Numbered from the stretch's first letter, positions 34,897 to 44,607 are shown. The stretch is DNA of 59,899 bases from an uncultured bacterium (GCA_903826575.1 CAIKEU010000019.1:1-59899); one strand, 5' to 3'. Translations and numbers: made by a program. The notes: generated by a model from the letters alone, not told the origin.

Positions 34897-36360
34897 CTAG
34901 CCGTTGAAGATGATCAGGCGTTCCTCAGTCATCTCGCGGACTGACCACGCTGGGCCCTCACGGGTGTTACCCGAATCGCGTAGTCCGCCGTATGGCTGAT
35001 GATCGGCACGCCAAGTCGGTACCTCATTGATGAGTACACCACCGAAGTCCAGCGTGCGAGCCGCCTTAAGAGCCTTCGAAACGTCCGCGGTGAAGACACC
35101 AGCCTGCAAGCCATAACGGGTGTCGTTTGCCAGGCGCAACGCCTCATCAAAGTCGTCGTATCGCGTCACCGCGACGACCGGGCCGAAGACTTCAAGTTCG
35201 CAAACCTTCATATCCGGTGTCGCGTCGACGATGAGCGTCGGTTGGAGCACCCCGTCGTCACCGATCTCGCCTCCGGCCGCAATCGTTGCCCCTTGGGATT
35301 GCGCTTCTTCGATCCACACGGCAACTCGGTCGCGCTCACTCTTGGAGATAAGCGCGGAGACATCAGTTGCCTCGTCGAGCGGATCGCCAACGACGAGAGC
35401 CTCAACGGCAGCTGTCAGTTCGGTGATGACCTCGTCCGCGATTGACGAGTGGACGAGCAGTCGTTGAGTAGAAATACACGACTGACCCGCGTGACTGAAT
35501 CCGGCAACCTTCACCTTGGCAACCGCAGTCTTCCAATCACCGTCGGCCTCGAGGATCAGCGGAGCGTTGTTTCCGAGCTCGAGTCCCACCCGCTTGTGTG
35601 GTGCACGTGCGCGAATTCCCCAGCCAACTTCAGGCGATCCGGTGAACGTAATCAGAGCAACGTCGTCATGGTCGACCAGCGCATTGCCAACAACCGAGCC
35701 TGGGCCCGTAACGACGTGCAGGTATCCGGCAGGAAGGCCGGCTTCCTCGAGAAGGACCTTTGCAAACAGAATCGACGAGAACGGGGTTTGGCCGGCGGGC
35801 TTCAAAACGACGGCACAACCAGCAGCAATCGCAGGGCCGAGCTTGTGTGCAACGAGATTGAGCGGGAAGTTAAATGGTGCGATCGCACCGATCACACCGA
35901 TCGGAACCCGCATCGTGAAGCCGAGTTTGCCCACACCTGCAGAAGCTGCATCAAGCGGCACAACCTCGCCGGCAAGTGAGCGTGCGACGGACGCGCTGAA
36001 CTGCAACGTGCTGATAGCGCGCTGCGCTTCAGCGCGAGCAGTCTTAATGGGCTTGGCCGCCTCAAGGGCAATGCATCGTGCAAATTCCTCCTCGCGAGCC
36101 TGCATCGCGATCACAGCTCGGTCGAGGATTTCAGCACGTCGCCACTGCGGCAAAGGCTCGTCATGCATGGCCTGCTTGGCAGCAGCCACTGCGCGATCTA
36201 CGTCACCAGCGGTGAGCTTGGGCACCGAGCCGAGCAAGCGACCGTCGTACGGGGCGTGAACCTCGGATGATTCACTTCCCGTGATCCAATCGCCATTGAT
36301 CGGGACAGCGGTGACCACGTTGGGATCGATCCCTGGAATGCCTGTGGTTTCTGAAGTCAT
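34897..36360 (-). CDS. NAD(P)-dependent aldehyde dehydrogenase
   Basis: 487 residues. Catalytic Cys in SHAGQSCISTQR and Glu in GLELGNNAPLI; the usual second Gly of ELGG is Asn. The substrate-cofactor region AIAPFNFPLNLVAHKLGPAI is intact (Asn is the oxyanion residue), as is EVFGPVVAVTRYD. The C-terminal WRADHQPYGGLRDSGNTREG is common in lactaldehyde, succinate-semialdehyde and non-phosphorylating glyceraldehyde-3-phosphate dehydrogenase groups. It oxidises an aldehyde to an acid in the cytosol. Fits catabolism of amines in this window, but no operon partner shows the substrate. Confidence 0.93.
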   Translation of the reverse strand: MTSETTGIPGIDPNVVTAVPINGDWITGSESSEVHAPYDGRLLGSVPKLTAGDVDRAVAAAKQAMHDEPLPQWRRAEILDRAVIAMQAREEEFARCIALEAAKPIKTARAEAQRAISTLQFSASVARSLAGEVVPLDAASAGVGKLGFTMRVPIGVIGAIAPFNFPLNLVAHKLGPAIAAGCAVVLKPAGQTPFSSILFAKVLLEEAGLPAGYLHVVTGPGSVVGNALVDHDDVALITFTGSPEVGWGIRARAPHKRVGLELGNNAPLILEADGDWKTAVAKVKVAGFSHAGQSCISTQRLLVHSSIADEVITELTAAVEALVVGDPLDEATDVSALISKSERDRVAVWIEEAQSQGATIAAGGEIGDDGVLQPTLIVDATPDMKVCELEVFGPVVAVTRYDDFDEALRLANDTRYGLQAGVFTADVSKALKAARTLDFGGVLINEVPTWRADHQPYGGLRDSGNTREGPAWSVREMTEERLIIFNG

Positions 36361-36411
36361 AGGGAGACGCTATCTTGCCGAGGCCTCACCCGAGAAACCG
36401 AACGTCTGTGG

Positions 36412-38514
36412 TTACTGCGAAATACCTAGGCAACTCAAAGCCCAGGCGTACACCTCGGCTTCGTACTCCAGTTCGCCGAAACGGCCTGACGGACCGCCGT
36501 GTGCACCGGCCCCGGTCTCGACGCGCAGAAGCACAGTGCCCGGTGAAGTCGGTGAGTCGACATTCATTCCGACACCCTGTGCAGGATCACTTGCACGCAA
36601 CCGGGCAACCCAGCGCGCTGGCTCTCGGACTAAAACCCGAACGTCGTGAACTGCGCCGGTCGCCAGTAGTGGAGGTCGATCCTGAACCTCGGGCAGGTGC
36701 AGCATCGGCGAATAGGCGGCGAGCCACTCGTACTGATCGGCAATGTGGGGATTTCCCCACTCAAACCACTCCTGCGCAGTCAGCGGAAGGGTGGAATCCA
36801 ACATGGACGTCACAACATCGACGAAGGGAACCTCGGCAAGCACGCCGGCCCATAGTTTGGGGTTTCGGCCATAGAGCGCACCCTGCAGGAGGCCACCTGC
36901 GGACAGGCCGCGGGTGACGATCGACGAGACTCGACCATCGAGCAGGTACTCCCCAACTGCGGCTTGATCATCAAAGGTGTTCACCTTCGTCTCCATGTGG
37001 CCACCGTCATACCAATTGCGGCCCATCTCTCCACCGCCACGCGGATGGCCAACGGCAAACACAACACCGCGATCGAGTAGAGATGGCACAGAGCGCCACC
37101 AGTCAATGCCCCAATCCGGATCGCAACTGGCTTCGTAGGAGCCGTAACCGTAAAGGACGCACGGCGCAGATCCGTCCAGTGGAGTTGCGCTTAGGCGCAG
37201 CAGATCAACAGGGACGCGCGCGCCATCGGGGCGTTGAACCCACTGACGTTCGATGGTGTAACGGTTGTAGTCGATATTCATGACCTCATTGCGATGCCGC
37301 TCGGTTCGACCGCCTGAAAAAGTGACGTCGAGCCATATGGACGGGTGAAGGAAGGACTCCATAATCACTGTCACGAACGATGCATCCCAGTTGTGGTTAC
37401 TGGCCAGATGGACCAGTCCCCCGGCATCGTCGGGAGTGATGTCCACGTGTCCGCCAGATTTGGCAACGAGCCGAACGATGCCTACCCCATCGCGTCGAAG
37501 AGCCACCGCATATCCGTCGGCGAACGCTTCCACTCCATAGATCCGTTCGGCAGGATTCTCGTCAATCAGGTCCAACCACACGCCCGGAGTGTCTTCGGGC
37601 GCCCACATAACCTTGAACTCGCCAGCATCAAGGTTCGTCGTGACGAAGAAGCCATCGGAACCATCGGGTCCGTGACCGGGCGCATGTTCGAGCTCGTATT
37701 CGATTCCAACCTCTCGCGTACGAACAATGCTCGGCGTTGACGTCACGTCGCTGGTGGGAACCAAGCGAACCTCGGTGAATCCACGCCCGCGGATCAACAG
37801 CACAGCGAAGGCACCCGAACGAGTAACGAAGAGCTCGGTTTCCATACGGTCGTCAAGATCCTCGAAAATCATGACGTCCGATGTGATGGCGGTGCCAAGA
37901 CGATGACACCAGACCTGATAGGGCCGGTACGTCTCGTCGTGGACGGTGTAGAGGAATGACGCTGAGTCTGCCGCCCATGCGGCACCGTAATAGACGCGCT
38001 CCACTACCTCATCGAGATCAACTCCCGTCTCCAGATCCCGGAATCGGAGCGCGTAAACCTCGTCGCCAGCCAGGTCAATCGACCAGGCCAGCCAGCGGCC
38101 ATCTGGGCTGATTTCGAGATATCCCTCGCGGGTGTACGCACTTGCCGACTCGTCATGAATCTGCTGAAGGTCGATGACGACGACGGCCTCTGTCTCAGTC
38201 TCGCCAACTGGCCATCGCACAAGTTGGTCGTATTCCAATCCAGACGGAGTCACCCGTCGATACATCCACCCGCCCGCCTGCCAGGCAGCAGACGGCTCAG
38301 ACTCCGGGACGCGCGCGATCATCTCGGCGGCAAGCCGTTCGCGGAGCGGAACTAAGCTTTGCGTTCGCTCGTCGTAATAGTCACGCTCGGCTTGCAGGTA
38401 CGTCAGCACCTCTGGTTCGTCCGGATCGGCAATCCAAGCGTAGGCATCTGTGGAAGTACGGCCATGGTGCTCAGAGGTGACTGGTCGCACTGCTGCAATC
38501 GGTGGGGTCGACAT
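36412..38514 (-). CDS. prolyl oligopeptidase family serine peptidase (S9A, oligopeptidase B-like)
   Basis: About 700 residues from an ATG at 38514; the frame extends 20 codons upstream to 38574 without family similarity. The N-terminal beta-propeller starts HHGRTSTDAYAWIADPDEPE, and continues LEISPDGRWLAWSIDLAGDE. The alpha/beta-hydrolase domain includes PCVLYGYGSYEASCDPDWGI, GVVFAVGHPRGGGEMGR and the nucleophile elbow GLSAGGLLQGAL. A GAHGGPSG near the end holds the catalytic His. These enzymes cut short peptides in the cytosol, often after basic residues. It fits with the peptide importers of the window. It is downstream of no operon partner. Confidence 0.94.
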   Translation of the reverse strand: MSTPPIAAVRPVTSEHHGRTSTDAYAWIADPDEPEVLTYLQAERDYYDERTQSLVPLRERLAAEMIARVPESEPSAAWQAGGWMYRRVTPSGLEYDQLVRWPVGETETEAVVVIDLQQIHDESASAYTREGYLEISPDGRWLAWSIDLAGDEVYALRFRDLETGVDLDEVVERVYYGAAWAADSASFLYTVHDETYRPYQVWCHRLGTAITSDVMIFEDLDDRMETELFVTRSGAFAVLLIRGRGFTEVRLVPTSDVTSTPSIVRTREVGIEYELEHAPGHGPDGSDGFFVTTNLDAGEFKVMWAPEDTPGVWLDLIDENPAERIYGVEAFADGYAVALRRDGVGIVRLVAKSGGHVDITPDDAGGLVHLASNHNWDASFVTVIMESFLHPSIWLDVTFSGGRTERHRNEVMNIDYNRYTIERQWVQRPDGARVPVDLLRLSATPLDGSAPCVLYGYGSYEASCDPDWGIDWWRSVPSLLDRGVVFAVGHPRGGGEMGRNWYDGGHMETKVNTFDDQAAVGEYLLDGRVSSIVTRGLSAGGLLQGALYGRNPKLWAGVLAEVPFVDVVTSMLDSTLPLTAQEWFEWGNPHIADQYEWLAAYSPMLHLPEVQDRPPLLATGAVHDVRVLVREPARWVARLRASDPAQGVGMNVDSPTSPGTVLLRVETGAGAHGGPSGRFGELEYEAEVYAWALSCLGISQ

Positions 38515-38710
38515 GGCACGACACGCTACTTGTTCAACCGGCACATCGCGACCACATACCGGATTACGGCTCACCGAGGTGGCTACGCAGTGACGAGAGC
38601 CGAACGCAGATTGACCAACGTTGAACAGAGATTTACGAAAAAGGTGACAACAAAGTTGTCACTCCCCTGTCATGAGGGCAATTCATGGGGTAGGAATTGG
38701 GGTACGTCTT

Positions 38711-38749
38711 CCTGACTTGCGAGTCAGGATCGCTGAGAACGACTCAGCG
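38711..38749 (+). promoter_or_regulatory. two-hairpin structured leader of Opp2
   Basis: Two neighbouring 7-bp hairpins: CCTGACT-TGCG-AGTCAGG (38711-38728) and CGCTGAG-AACGA-CTCAGCG (38731-38749). They end 16 bases before the ATG and just before the GGAGGGG ribosome-binding site. Twin hairpins recall guanidine-II (mini-ykkC) riboswitches, whose loops are ACGR. Only the second loop contains ACGA and the first is TGCG, so that class is not called. A cis-regulatory leader is plausible. Confidence 0.5.
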
Positions 38750-38765
38750 AGGCGATGGAGGGGTA

Positions 38766-40628
38766 ATGCGCACAGTGAGCCGACGCGCTCGAATCGTTTC
38801 AATAACCGGTGCTGCAAGTGTGCTGGCGGCAGTGTTGCTACCTGGGGTCGCTCAGGCCGACAGTGCGAGTCCAAGCCCGAGTGCAGCTCGGTCGGTGTTT
38901 ACGATCGGCGTCCTGCAGGACATGGACTCGGCTAATCCATTCACCGGCATTACCTCTGCCGCCTACGAGGTATTTCAAATGGAGTACCCGACGTTGGTCG
39001 AGTACGGCGCAAAAGACTTTGCCCCAGTGCCAGGAATTGCCGACTCGTGGAGCGAGTCCGCAGACCACTCGTCGTGGACCTTTAAGATCCACCCGGGTTT
39101 GAAGTGGTCAGATGGTCAGCCGATGACCGCCAAGGACGTGGCCTACACCTATAACCGCATTATCAATGGCAAATATGAGCAGACAAACTTCGGCTCGTAC
39201 GTTACGGCCATCACCAAAGCCGAGGCTCCCGACGATCTCACCGTCATTCTTCATACCAAGACTCCGTCGCCGATCGTGCCACATCCGGGCGTGTACATCA
39301 TTCCCGAACACATCTGGAAGTCGATCGACGAGAAAGCCGTCGTGTCATTCAAGAACGAGGGCACACCGGACGCTCCCAGCGTCGCGGGTGGTCCGTACTA
39401 CATGATCGAGCGCAAGGTCGGCCAGTTCATCCGCATGCAGGCCAACCCCAACTTTTGGCGCGGCAAACCTGCCGTCGACGAAATTGATTTTCGGCTCTTC
39501 AAGAACGGCGATGCTATGGCCGAGGCCCTCAAAAAGGGTGAAATCGACTTCGCTGAAGGGTTGGAGACTAACGTATACAACTCGCTGAAAAATCAGCCGA
39601 ACATCACGACCCTCGCATCCGCGCCCGCGTCCTTCGATGAACTTGCGTTCAACACTGGCGCTGCGCTCGATGACGGCACGGCGATCGGTGACGGTAATCC
39701 ACTGTTGAAAGATAAGAACCTGCGCGCGGCGTTGTCTTATGCCATCGATAAACAGGCCATGGTCGACAAAATCCTTGGTGGTGACGGTATTCCAGCCGAC
39801 ACCATCATGCCGCCACGGTACACGCAGTGGCACGTGACACCTACAACACCGATGACATACGACCCGGCGAAGGCAAAGGAGCTTCTCGACGCTGCCGGAT
39901 ACAAAGTGGGCGCTGATGGCATCCGCACTGATGCCAAGGGGAACCGGCTCAGCTTCCGACTTCTTGGTCGCACCGATAGCAGCACATCCCAGAAGGCTGT
40001 GCAGTTCATCAAGGGATACCTCGCAGCGGTGGGTGTCGAAGCCAACATCAAGATGGTTGGCGAGGACAACCTCACCGAGATCATCGGGCAAGGCAATTAC
40101 GACATGTTCGAGTGGGGTTGGGGAGTCGAACCCGACCCGAACTACATGCTCAACGTATTTACGTGCGCAAACCGCTCGTACAAGCAAGATGGCGCGATCT
40201 TGGCAAACGTGTCCGACTCGTTCTACTGCAACCCTGCCTACGATGCCCTCAACGCCAAGCAGCAGGTGGAGACTGACGTCGCAAAACGTCAGGCAATCAC
40301 AGCCGAGATGATGCAGATGCTCTACAACGATGCGCCATACATCATCACCTACTACTACGACGGCCACGAGGCCTACCGCTCTGATCGGTTCACCAACCTG
40401 GTAAACCAGCCGGACAAGGACGGGCCGCTCACATTCCAGTGGGGCACCTGGACGTATGAACAGATGAAGCCGGTGACCGCTGCAGACGCGGGTGCGTCGA
40501 ACAACTCATCGGGTGGGTCAAGCATTCCGTGGCTACCGATCCTCGGCGGCTTGATCGTGGCAGGCGGTGCGGGATTCTTGCTTGCGCGTCGTCGGCCAGC
40601 AAATGCTGCCTCAGACGACCGCGAGTAG
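38766..40628 (+). CDS. extracellular solute-binding protein family 5 with C-terminal membrane anchor, Opp2
   Basis: 620 residues from ATG 38766 with GGAGGGG upstream; the earlier open frame is a shadow. The signal peptide (ARIVSITGAASVLAAVLLPG then VAQA) has no lipobox Cys. Family 5 marks: LVEYGAKDFAPVPGIADSWS, IHPGLKWSDGQPMTAKDVAY, and AALSYAIDKQAMVDKILGG. At the end a Ser/Gly linker leads to a membrane segment at 588-607 (PWLPILGGLIVAGGAGFLLA), then RRR 608-610 and a short charged tail. So it is probably fixed by its C-terminus. Ligand unknown. It is first in an operon with B, C, D and F genes and an amine oxidase. Confidence 0.93.
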   Translation: MRTVSRRARIVSITGAASVLAAVLLPGVAQADSASPSPSAARSVFTIGVLQDMDSANPFTGITSAAYEVFQMEYPTLVEYGAKDFAPVPGIADSWSESADHSSWTFKIHPGLKWSDGQPMTAKDVAYTYNRIINGKYEQTNFGSYVTAITKAEAPDDLTVILHTKTPSPIVPHPGVYIIPEHIWKSIDEKAVVSFKNEGTPDAPSVAGGPYYMIERKVGQFIRMQANPNFWRGKPAVDEIDFRLFKNGDAMAEALKKGEIDFAEGLETNVYNSLKNQPNITTLASAPASFDELAFNTGAALDDGTAIGDGNPLLKDKNLRAALSYAIDKQAMVDKILGGDGIPADTIMPPRYTQWHVTPTTPMTYDPAKAKELLDAAGYKVGADGIRTDAKGNRLSFRLLGRTDSSTSQKAVQFIKGYLAAVGVEANIKMVGEDNLTEIIGQGNYDMFEWGWGVEPDPNYMLNVFTCANRSYKQDGAILANVSDSFYCNPAYDALNAKQQVETDVAKRQAITAEMMQMLYNDAPYIITYYYDGHEAYRSDRFTNLVNQPDKDGPLTFQWGTWTYEQMKPVTAADAGASNNSSGGSSIPWLPILGGLIVAGGAGFLLARRRPANAASDDRE

Positions 40629-40643
40629 AGCAAGCGATTCATC

Positions 40644-41675
40644 GTGGCACTGTTGACTGATACCCCCGCCCGCACGCCGTCCGCGGCTGGGGGCGGGTGG
40701 GCCAATCCATCCATTCGCTATGCGATCAAGCGAACCGGTGCGGCTCTGAGCACGTTTTTATTCGTGCTCATTTTCAACTTCTTCCTGTTCAGGATTCTTC
40801 CTGGCGATCCAGTCGCGCTCTACACACGCGGACGCAACGTTGATCCCGAAAGTATCCGCGCCCTTGAAGCAAAATTGCACCGACCCATTGGCCAGCAGTT
40901 CGTCGAGTACATCAAAAATCCGTTCACCGGCAACGGCCCCTCGGTGAAGTACAACGAATCAGTCTGGGACGTCATTGGGCCATCGCTATGGCCAACCTTG
41001 CTGCTCGTCGGTACCGCCACCATCATCGCGACAATCATCGGCGTCTGGCTCGGCATTCGAAGTGGCTGGAATCGCGGTGAAAGATTCGACGTCGTTTCCA
41101 CGAACACCACGCTCGTCCTGTATTCAATGCCTGAGTTTTGGTTCGGCATGATCATGTTGATTGTGTTTGCGGTCGGGATTGGGCCGATCCCAGGCATGTT
41201 CCCCACAGGTGGGCTGAGCGATCCCGGCGTTGATACGTCGTCACCTGCCGGCTGGGTAAACGTCGCATGGCATCTTGTCCTGCCCGTCACGACCCTTGCG
41301 GTGATTTATCTCGCTGAGTACTCACTCATCATGCGGGCGTCGATCATCGAGGAGCGTGGGCAGGATTATGTTCAGACCGCCCGCGCAAAGGGTTTGATGG
41401 ACAAGATGGTTCGACGTGATCACGCCGTCCCCAATGCTCTGTTGCCGACCATGACATTGGTCTTTCTAAATCTTGGCTTCGTAGTCGGTGGCGCAATCAC
41501 GATCGAATACGTCTACTCGATCCACGGCCTCGGCTCGCTTACCGTCGATGCGCTCCAAGGTCCAGACGTGCCACTCCTTCAGGCGCTATTCCTATTGTTT
41601 TCCGGTGCAGTCATCTTTGCCAATCTGGTTGCCGATTTGCTCTACGGCTACTTCGATCCACGGGTGCGCACATGA
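40644..41675 (+). CDS. oligopeptide/dipeptide ABC transporter permease (DppB type), Opp2
   Basis: 343 residues from GTG 40644, 15 bases after the binding-protein gene. TM1 is STFLFVLIFNFFLFRILPGD, followed by RNVDPESIRALEAKLHRPIG. The EAA loop is QTARAKGLMDKMVRRDHAVPN, and the last third has YVYSIHGLGSLTVDALQGPD, as in B-type permeases. It forms the membrane channel with the C-type partner. It overlaps the next gene by four bases. Confidence 0.95.
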   Translation: MALLTDTPARTPSAAGGGWANPSIRYAIKRTGAALSTFLFVLIFNFFLFRILPGDPVALYTRGRNVDPESIRALEAKLHRPIGQQFVEYIKNPFTGNGPSVKYNESVWDVIGPSLWPTLLLVGTATIIATIIGVWLGIRSGWNRGERFDVVSTNTTLVLYSMPEFWFGMIMLIVFAVGIGPIPGMFPTGGLSDPGVDTSSPAGWVNVAWHLVLPVTTLAVIYLAEYSLIMRASIIEERGQDYVQTARAKGLMDKMVRRDHAVPNALLPTMTLVFLNLGFVVGGAITIEYVYSIHGLGSLTVDALQGPDVPLLQALFLLFSGAVIFANLVADLLYGYFDPRVRT

Positions 41676-42601
41676 CGATGACGCAGCAATCGATCAACGA
41701 ATCCAGCGCGGCCGCACTGGGCGCTCGCGACGTAGTGAAGGCACGACGCAAAGCAAGTCGCCAGAGATTTACAACGAGTTTTCGCCAGAACAAAAGCGGC
41801 TTACTTGGACTGACCATCCTGCTGGTTTTCATTGCAGTGGCAATCGGTGCGTTCTTTATCCCCGCCAGTTCGCTAGATGTCACACAGGTGACGGCAGACC
41901 CCTTCCTGCCGCCGTCGCTGCAATGGCCGCTAGGCACTGACGACTCGGGGCGAAGCGTCCTGCTGCTGGTTGCAAAGGGCGCACAAATCTCGTTGCTCGT
42001 CGGCTTCGCTGCCACCATGTTGTCGATGTTCATCGGTACGACAGTCGGGATCGTCTCCGGTCACTACCGCGGTCTGACCGGCGGGGTTTTAGATCGCGTC
42101 ACGGACTGGTTCCTAGTGATTCCATATCTCCCCTTGGCCATCGTCTTGGCCACAGTGCTTGGTCGCTCGCTGCTGAACATCATCGTCGTGATTGGCGTTA
42201 CGTCATGGCCCGGAACGGCACGACTGATTCGGGCCCAGACTCTGTCTGTGACGGCACGCCCGTATCTCGAACGGTCGAAAGCTCTGGGGGCCGGAAATTT
42301 GCATCAGATGTGGAAACACGTTCTGCCGAATGTGATGCCGCTGGTGCTCGCTAACACGACTCTTGCGGTCTCAATCTCGATTCTTTCTGAGACGACGTTG
42401 TCGTTCCTCGGCCTTGGTGATCCGACCGCAATCTCATGGGGGTCGATCCTTGAACAAGGTTTTGCTGCAGGTGCCATTTCGCAGGGAGCGTGGTGGTTTC
42501 TCGCGGCACCCGGTGTTTGCGTAGTTCTCACGGTGTTAGCGTTCAATCTGATCGGACGTGCGACTGAAGATATCCTCGACCCCCGGCAGGAGACGGCCTA
42601 A
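41672..42601 (+). CDS. oligopeptide/dipeptide ABC transporter permease (DppC type), Opp2
   Basis: 309 residues. OppC-like N-terminus with FRQNKSGLLGLTILLVFIAV, then QWPLGTDDSGRSVLLLVAKG. The EAA loop is ERSKALGAGNLHQMWKHVLPN and the late segment ETTLSFLGLGDPTAISWGSI is characteristic. About six membrane segments. The start overlaps the DppB-type gene by four bases and the stop overlaps the next start by one base, so all are one operon. Confidence 0.95.
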   Translation: MTMTQQSINESSAAALGARDVVKARRKASRQRFTTSFRQNKSGLLGLTILLVFIAVAIGAFFIPASSLDVTQVTADPFLPPSLQWPLGTDDSGRSVLLLVAKGAQISLLVGFAATMLSMFIGTTVGIVSGHYRGLTGGVLDRVTDWFLVIPYLPLAIVLATVLGRSLLNIIVVIGVTSWPGTARLIRAQTLSVTARPYLERSKALGAGNLHQMWKHVLPNVMPLVLANTTLAVSISILSETTLSFLGLGDPTAISWGSILEQGFAAGAISQGAWWFLAAPGVCVVLTVLAFNLIGRATEDILDPRQETA

Positions 42602-43566
42602 TGGCACTGCTCGAGTTTGATGACGTATCGGTCACGTATCGATCACGCGGCACCGATATCCCAGCCGTGCGCGGGGTTACGTTGAGCGTCAACGCGGGTG
42701 AAAGTCTTGGCTTGGCGGGTGAATCTGGCTGCGGAAAGACGACGTTGACGAGCACTGTCTTGCGCATGCAGCCGAAGTCCGCGAAGGTCACCGGCGAGAT
42801 ACGTCTCAACGGCGACAACATTCTTGACATGACGTGGGGCCAGGTTCGCGCCCTTCGCTGGGCCGACGCGTCTGTGGTGTTTCAAGGGGCTATGCACGCC
42901 TTGAATCCGGTGCAGAAGATCGGTGATCAGCTGGCTGAACCGATCACACTGCACGACAAGGTGAGCAAGAAGGACGCTGATCGTCGAGTCGGTGAACTAC
43001 TCGAGATGGTGGGGCTACCGGCCCGCCGTGCACAGGCGTACCCGCACCAACTGTCCGGCGGCCAAAAGCAACGCGTGATGATCGCTATGGCACTTGCGTG
43101 TTCACCACAACTAATCATTGCCGATGAGCCCACCACAGCACTTGACGTCATGGTCCAAGCCCAGGTCCTCAACGTTTTGCAGGGTTTGGTCAAGGAACTC
43201 AACGTAGGCATGGTCTTCATCTCGCACGACCTTTCGGTCTTGTCGAGTACATGTGACCGCATCGCGGTTATGTACGCCGGCAAGATCGTTGAGCAAGGCC
43301 CGGCAGCTGATGTTTTCGATCATCCGCAGCACCCCTATGCGGGCGCGCTTGCAGGTGCTTTCCCACGAATCGGCGACACCCGCTATCGGTATTCGCCTTC
43401 CGGCTTACCGGGAGACCCGCCCTTTCCCGGCGATCTACCCAGTGGTTGTACCTTCCATCCACGATGCCCAGTAGCGGTCGAGCGGTGTTCAACCACCGAG
43501 CCGAATCTTGTGAAGCACGGCGACCATGAGACGGCATGCCTACTCGTTGGGAGTGAGATCGTATGA
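42601..43566 (+). CDS. oligopeptide/dipeptide ABC transporter ATP-binding protein (DppD type), Opp2
   Basis: 321 residues. Walker [27 protein letters not shown], signature [16 protein letters not shown], Walker B IIADEPTTALD, switch ISHDLSV. The C-terminal oligo_HPY motif is DHPQHPYAGALAGAFP, with GCTFHPRCPVAVERC. All elements of an active ATPase are present. It is clearly paralogous to the D subunit of Opp1. It overlaps the next gene by four bases. Confidence 0.95.
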   Translation: MALLEFDDVSVTYRSRGTDIPAVRGVTLSVNAGESLGLAGESGCGKTTLTSTVLRMQPKSAKVTGEIRLNGDNILDMTWGQVRALRWADASVVFQGAMHALNPVQKIGDQLAEPITLHDKVSKKDADRRVGELLEMVGLPARRAQAYPHQLSGGQKQRVMIAMALACSPQLIIADEPTTALDVMVQAQVLNVLQGLVKELNVGMVFISHDLSVLSSTCDRIAVMYAGKIVEQGPAADVFDHPQHPYAGALAGAFPRIGDTRYRYSPSGLPGDPPFPGDLPSGCTFHPRCPVAVERCSTTEPNLVKHGDHETACLLVGSEIV

Positions 43567-44594
43567 CAACCTCCGCCGATCTCCACAGGTCGTCCTCGCC
43601 AACTGGGCAAACCGCAGCGCTCGAAGCCCGCGATATCGCTGTAACCTTCCGCGGTCGCGGCGGCGGTGGTCAAGCCCGCGCTGTCGATGGTGTAGATCTG
43701 CGTCTTGGCCGCGGTGAGATTGTGGCACTCGTTGGTGAAAGTGGTTGCGGAAAAACAACTCTCGCCCGCACGCTGCTTGGACTCGAGCGTCCAGCGGAAG
43801 GAACCGTTCTAGTTAACGGAGAACCACTCGACTACTCCAGTCGCGCACTGAAGGCATACCGACGTCGCGTTCAACTCGTACTTCAGGACCCCACGGGAGC
43901 ACTCAATCCGAGGCACACCGTCTACGAGGCCGTAGCCGAAGGCCTTCGCATTCACGGGCTCACCGATAACGAGAATGAGCGGGTCGCCGAGGCCCTGTCG
44001 CTGGCGGGCCTGCGTCCACCCGAGCGGTTCTTCCTGCGCTACCCGCATGAGTTATCTGGCGGACAGCGCCAGCGCGTGGTGATCGCCGGCGCGCTCGTGC
44101 TCAAACCAGACGTGATCGTCGCCGACGAGCCAGTTTCGAGCCTTGACGCGTCTGTTCGTGGAGAAATTCTGGCGCTACTGCTTCGCCTTCGCGACGAACT
44201 CGGTCTGTCACTCCTGGTGGTGACGCACGATCTGGGTCTGGCATGGAACATCGCCGACCGGGTTGCGGTGATGTACCTCGGTCGCATCGTCGAGCAAGGT
44301 CCTACCGAGGAGCTTCTCGCAGCACCGAAACATCCGTACACACGGGCGTTGCTGTCGGTTGTCCCCGAGATGGGACGTGTGGAACAGGTCGTTTTAACCG
44401 GCGAACCACCAGATCCCACGCGCATTCCCACGGGATGTCGATTCCATCCACGCTGCCCCGTCGTTGCATCAGGCGAGGCCGCGACTCTCGGGATCCTCGA
44501 TCGATGTAATGGCAAGGCACTGCCACTGCTGCCAGCTACCGGCGCTCACTCAGCAGCCTGCTACATCGAAGAATCCGCTGACTCGCCCTCATGA
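43563..44594 (+). CDS. oligopeptide/dipeptide ABC transporter ATP-binding protein (DppF type), Opp2
   Basis: 343 residues. Walker [26 protein letters not shown], signature LSGGQRQRVVIAGALV, Walker B VIVADEPVSSLD, switch VTHDLGL. The oligo_HPY tail has APKHPYTRALLSVVPE and GCRFHPRCPV. A slightly longer Gly-rich loop (FRGRGGGGQARAVDGVD) sits between the first two strands. It completes the Opp2 transporter. The stop at 44592-44594 lies in one of two copies of a short direct repeat that also includes the next gene's start. Confidence 0.95.
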   Translation: MTTSADLHRSSSPTGQTAALEARDIAVTFRGRGGGGQARAVDGVDLRLGRGEIVALVGESGCGKTTLARTLLGLERPAEGTVLVNGEPLDYSSRALKAYRRRVQLVLQDPTGALNPRHTVYEAVAEGLRIHGLTDNENERVAEALSLAGLRPPERFFLRYPHELSGGQRQRVVIAGALVLKPDVIVADEPVSSLDASVRGEILALLLRLRDELGLSLLVVTHDLGLAWNIADRVAVMYLGRIVEQGPTEELLAAPKHPYTRALLSVVPEMGRVEQVVLTGEPPDPTRIPTGCRFHPRCPVVASGEAATLGILDRCNGKALPLLPATGAHSAACYIEESADSPS

Positions 44595-44607
44595 CGGGCT
44601 CATACTC

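Noticed and set aside
38711-38749. Guanidine-II (mini-ykkC) riboswitch
   Set aside because: Two hairpins are present but the first loop is TGCG, not ACGR, and the second has an extra base, so the class cannot be assigned; kept as an unassigned leader.
39345-40367. Long minus-strand frame of 340 codons inside the Opp2 binding-protein gene
   Set aside because: It is antisense to a clearly conserved gene; the composition reflects codon bias of the real strand and no domain is seen.
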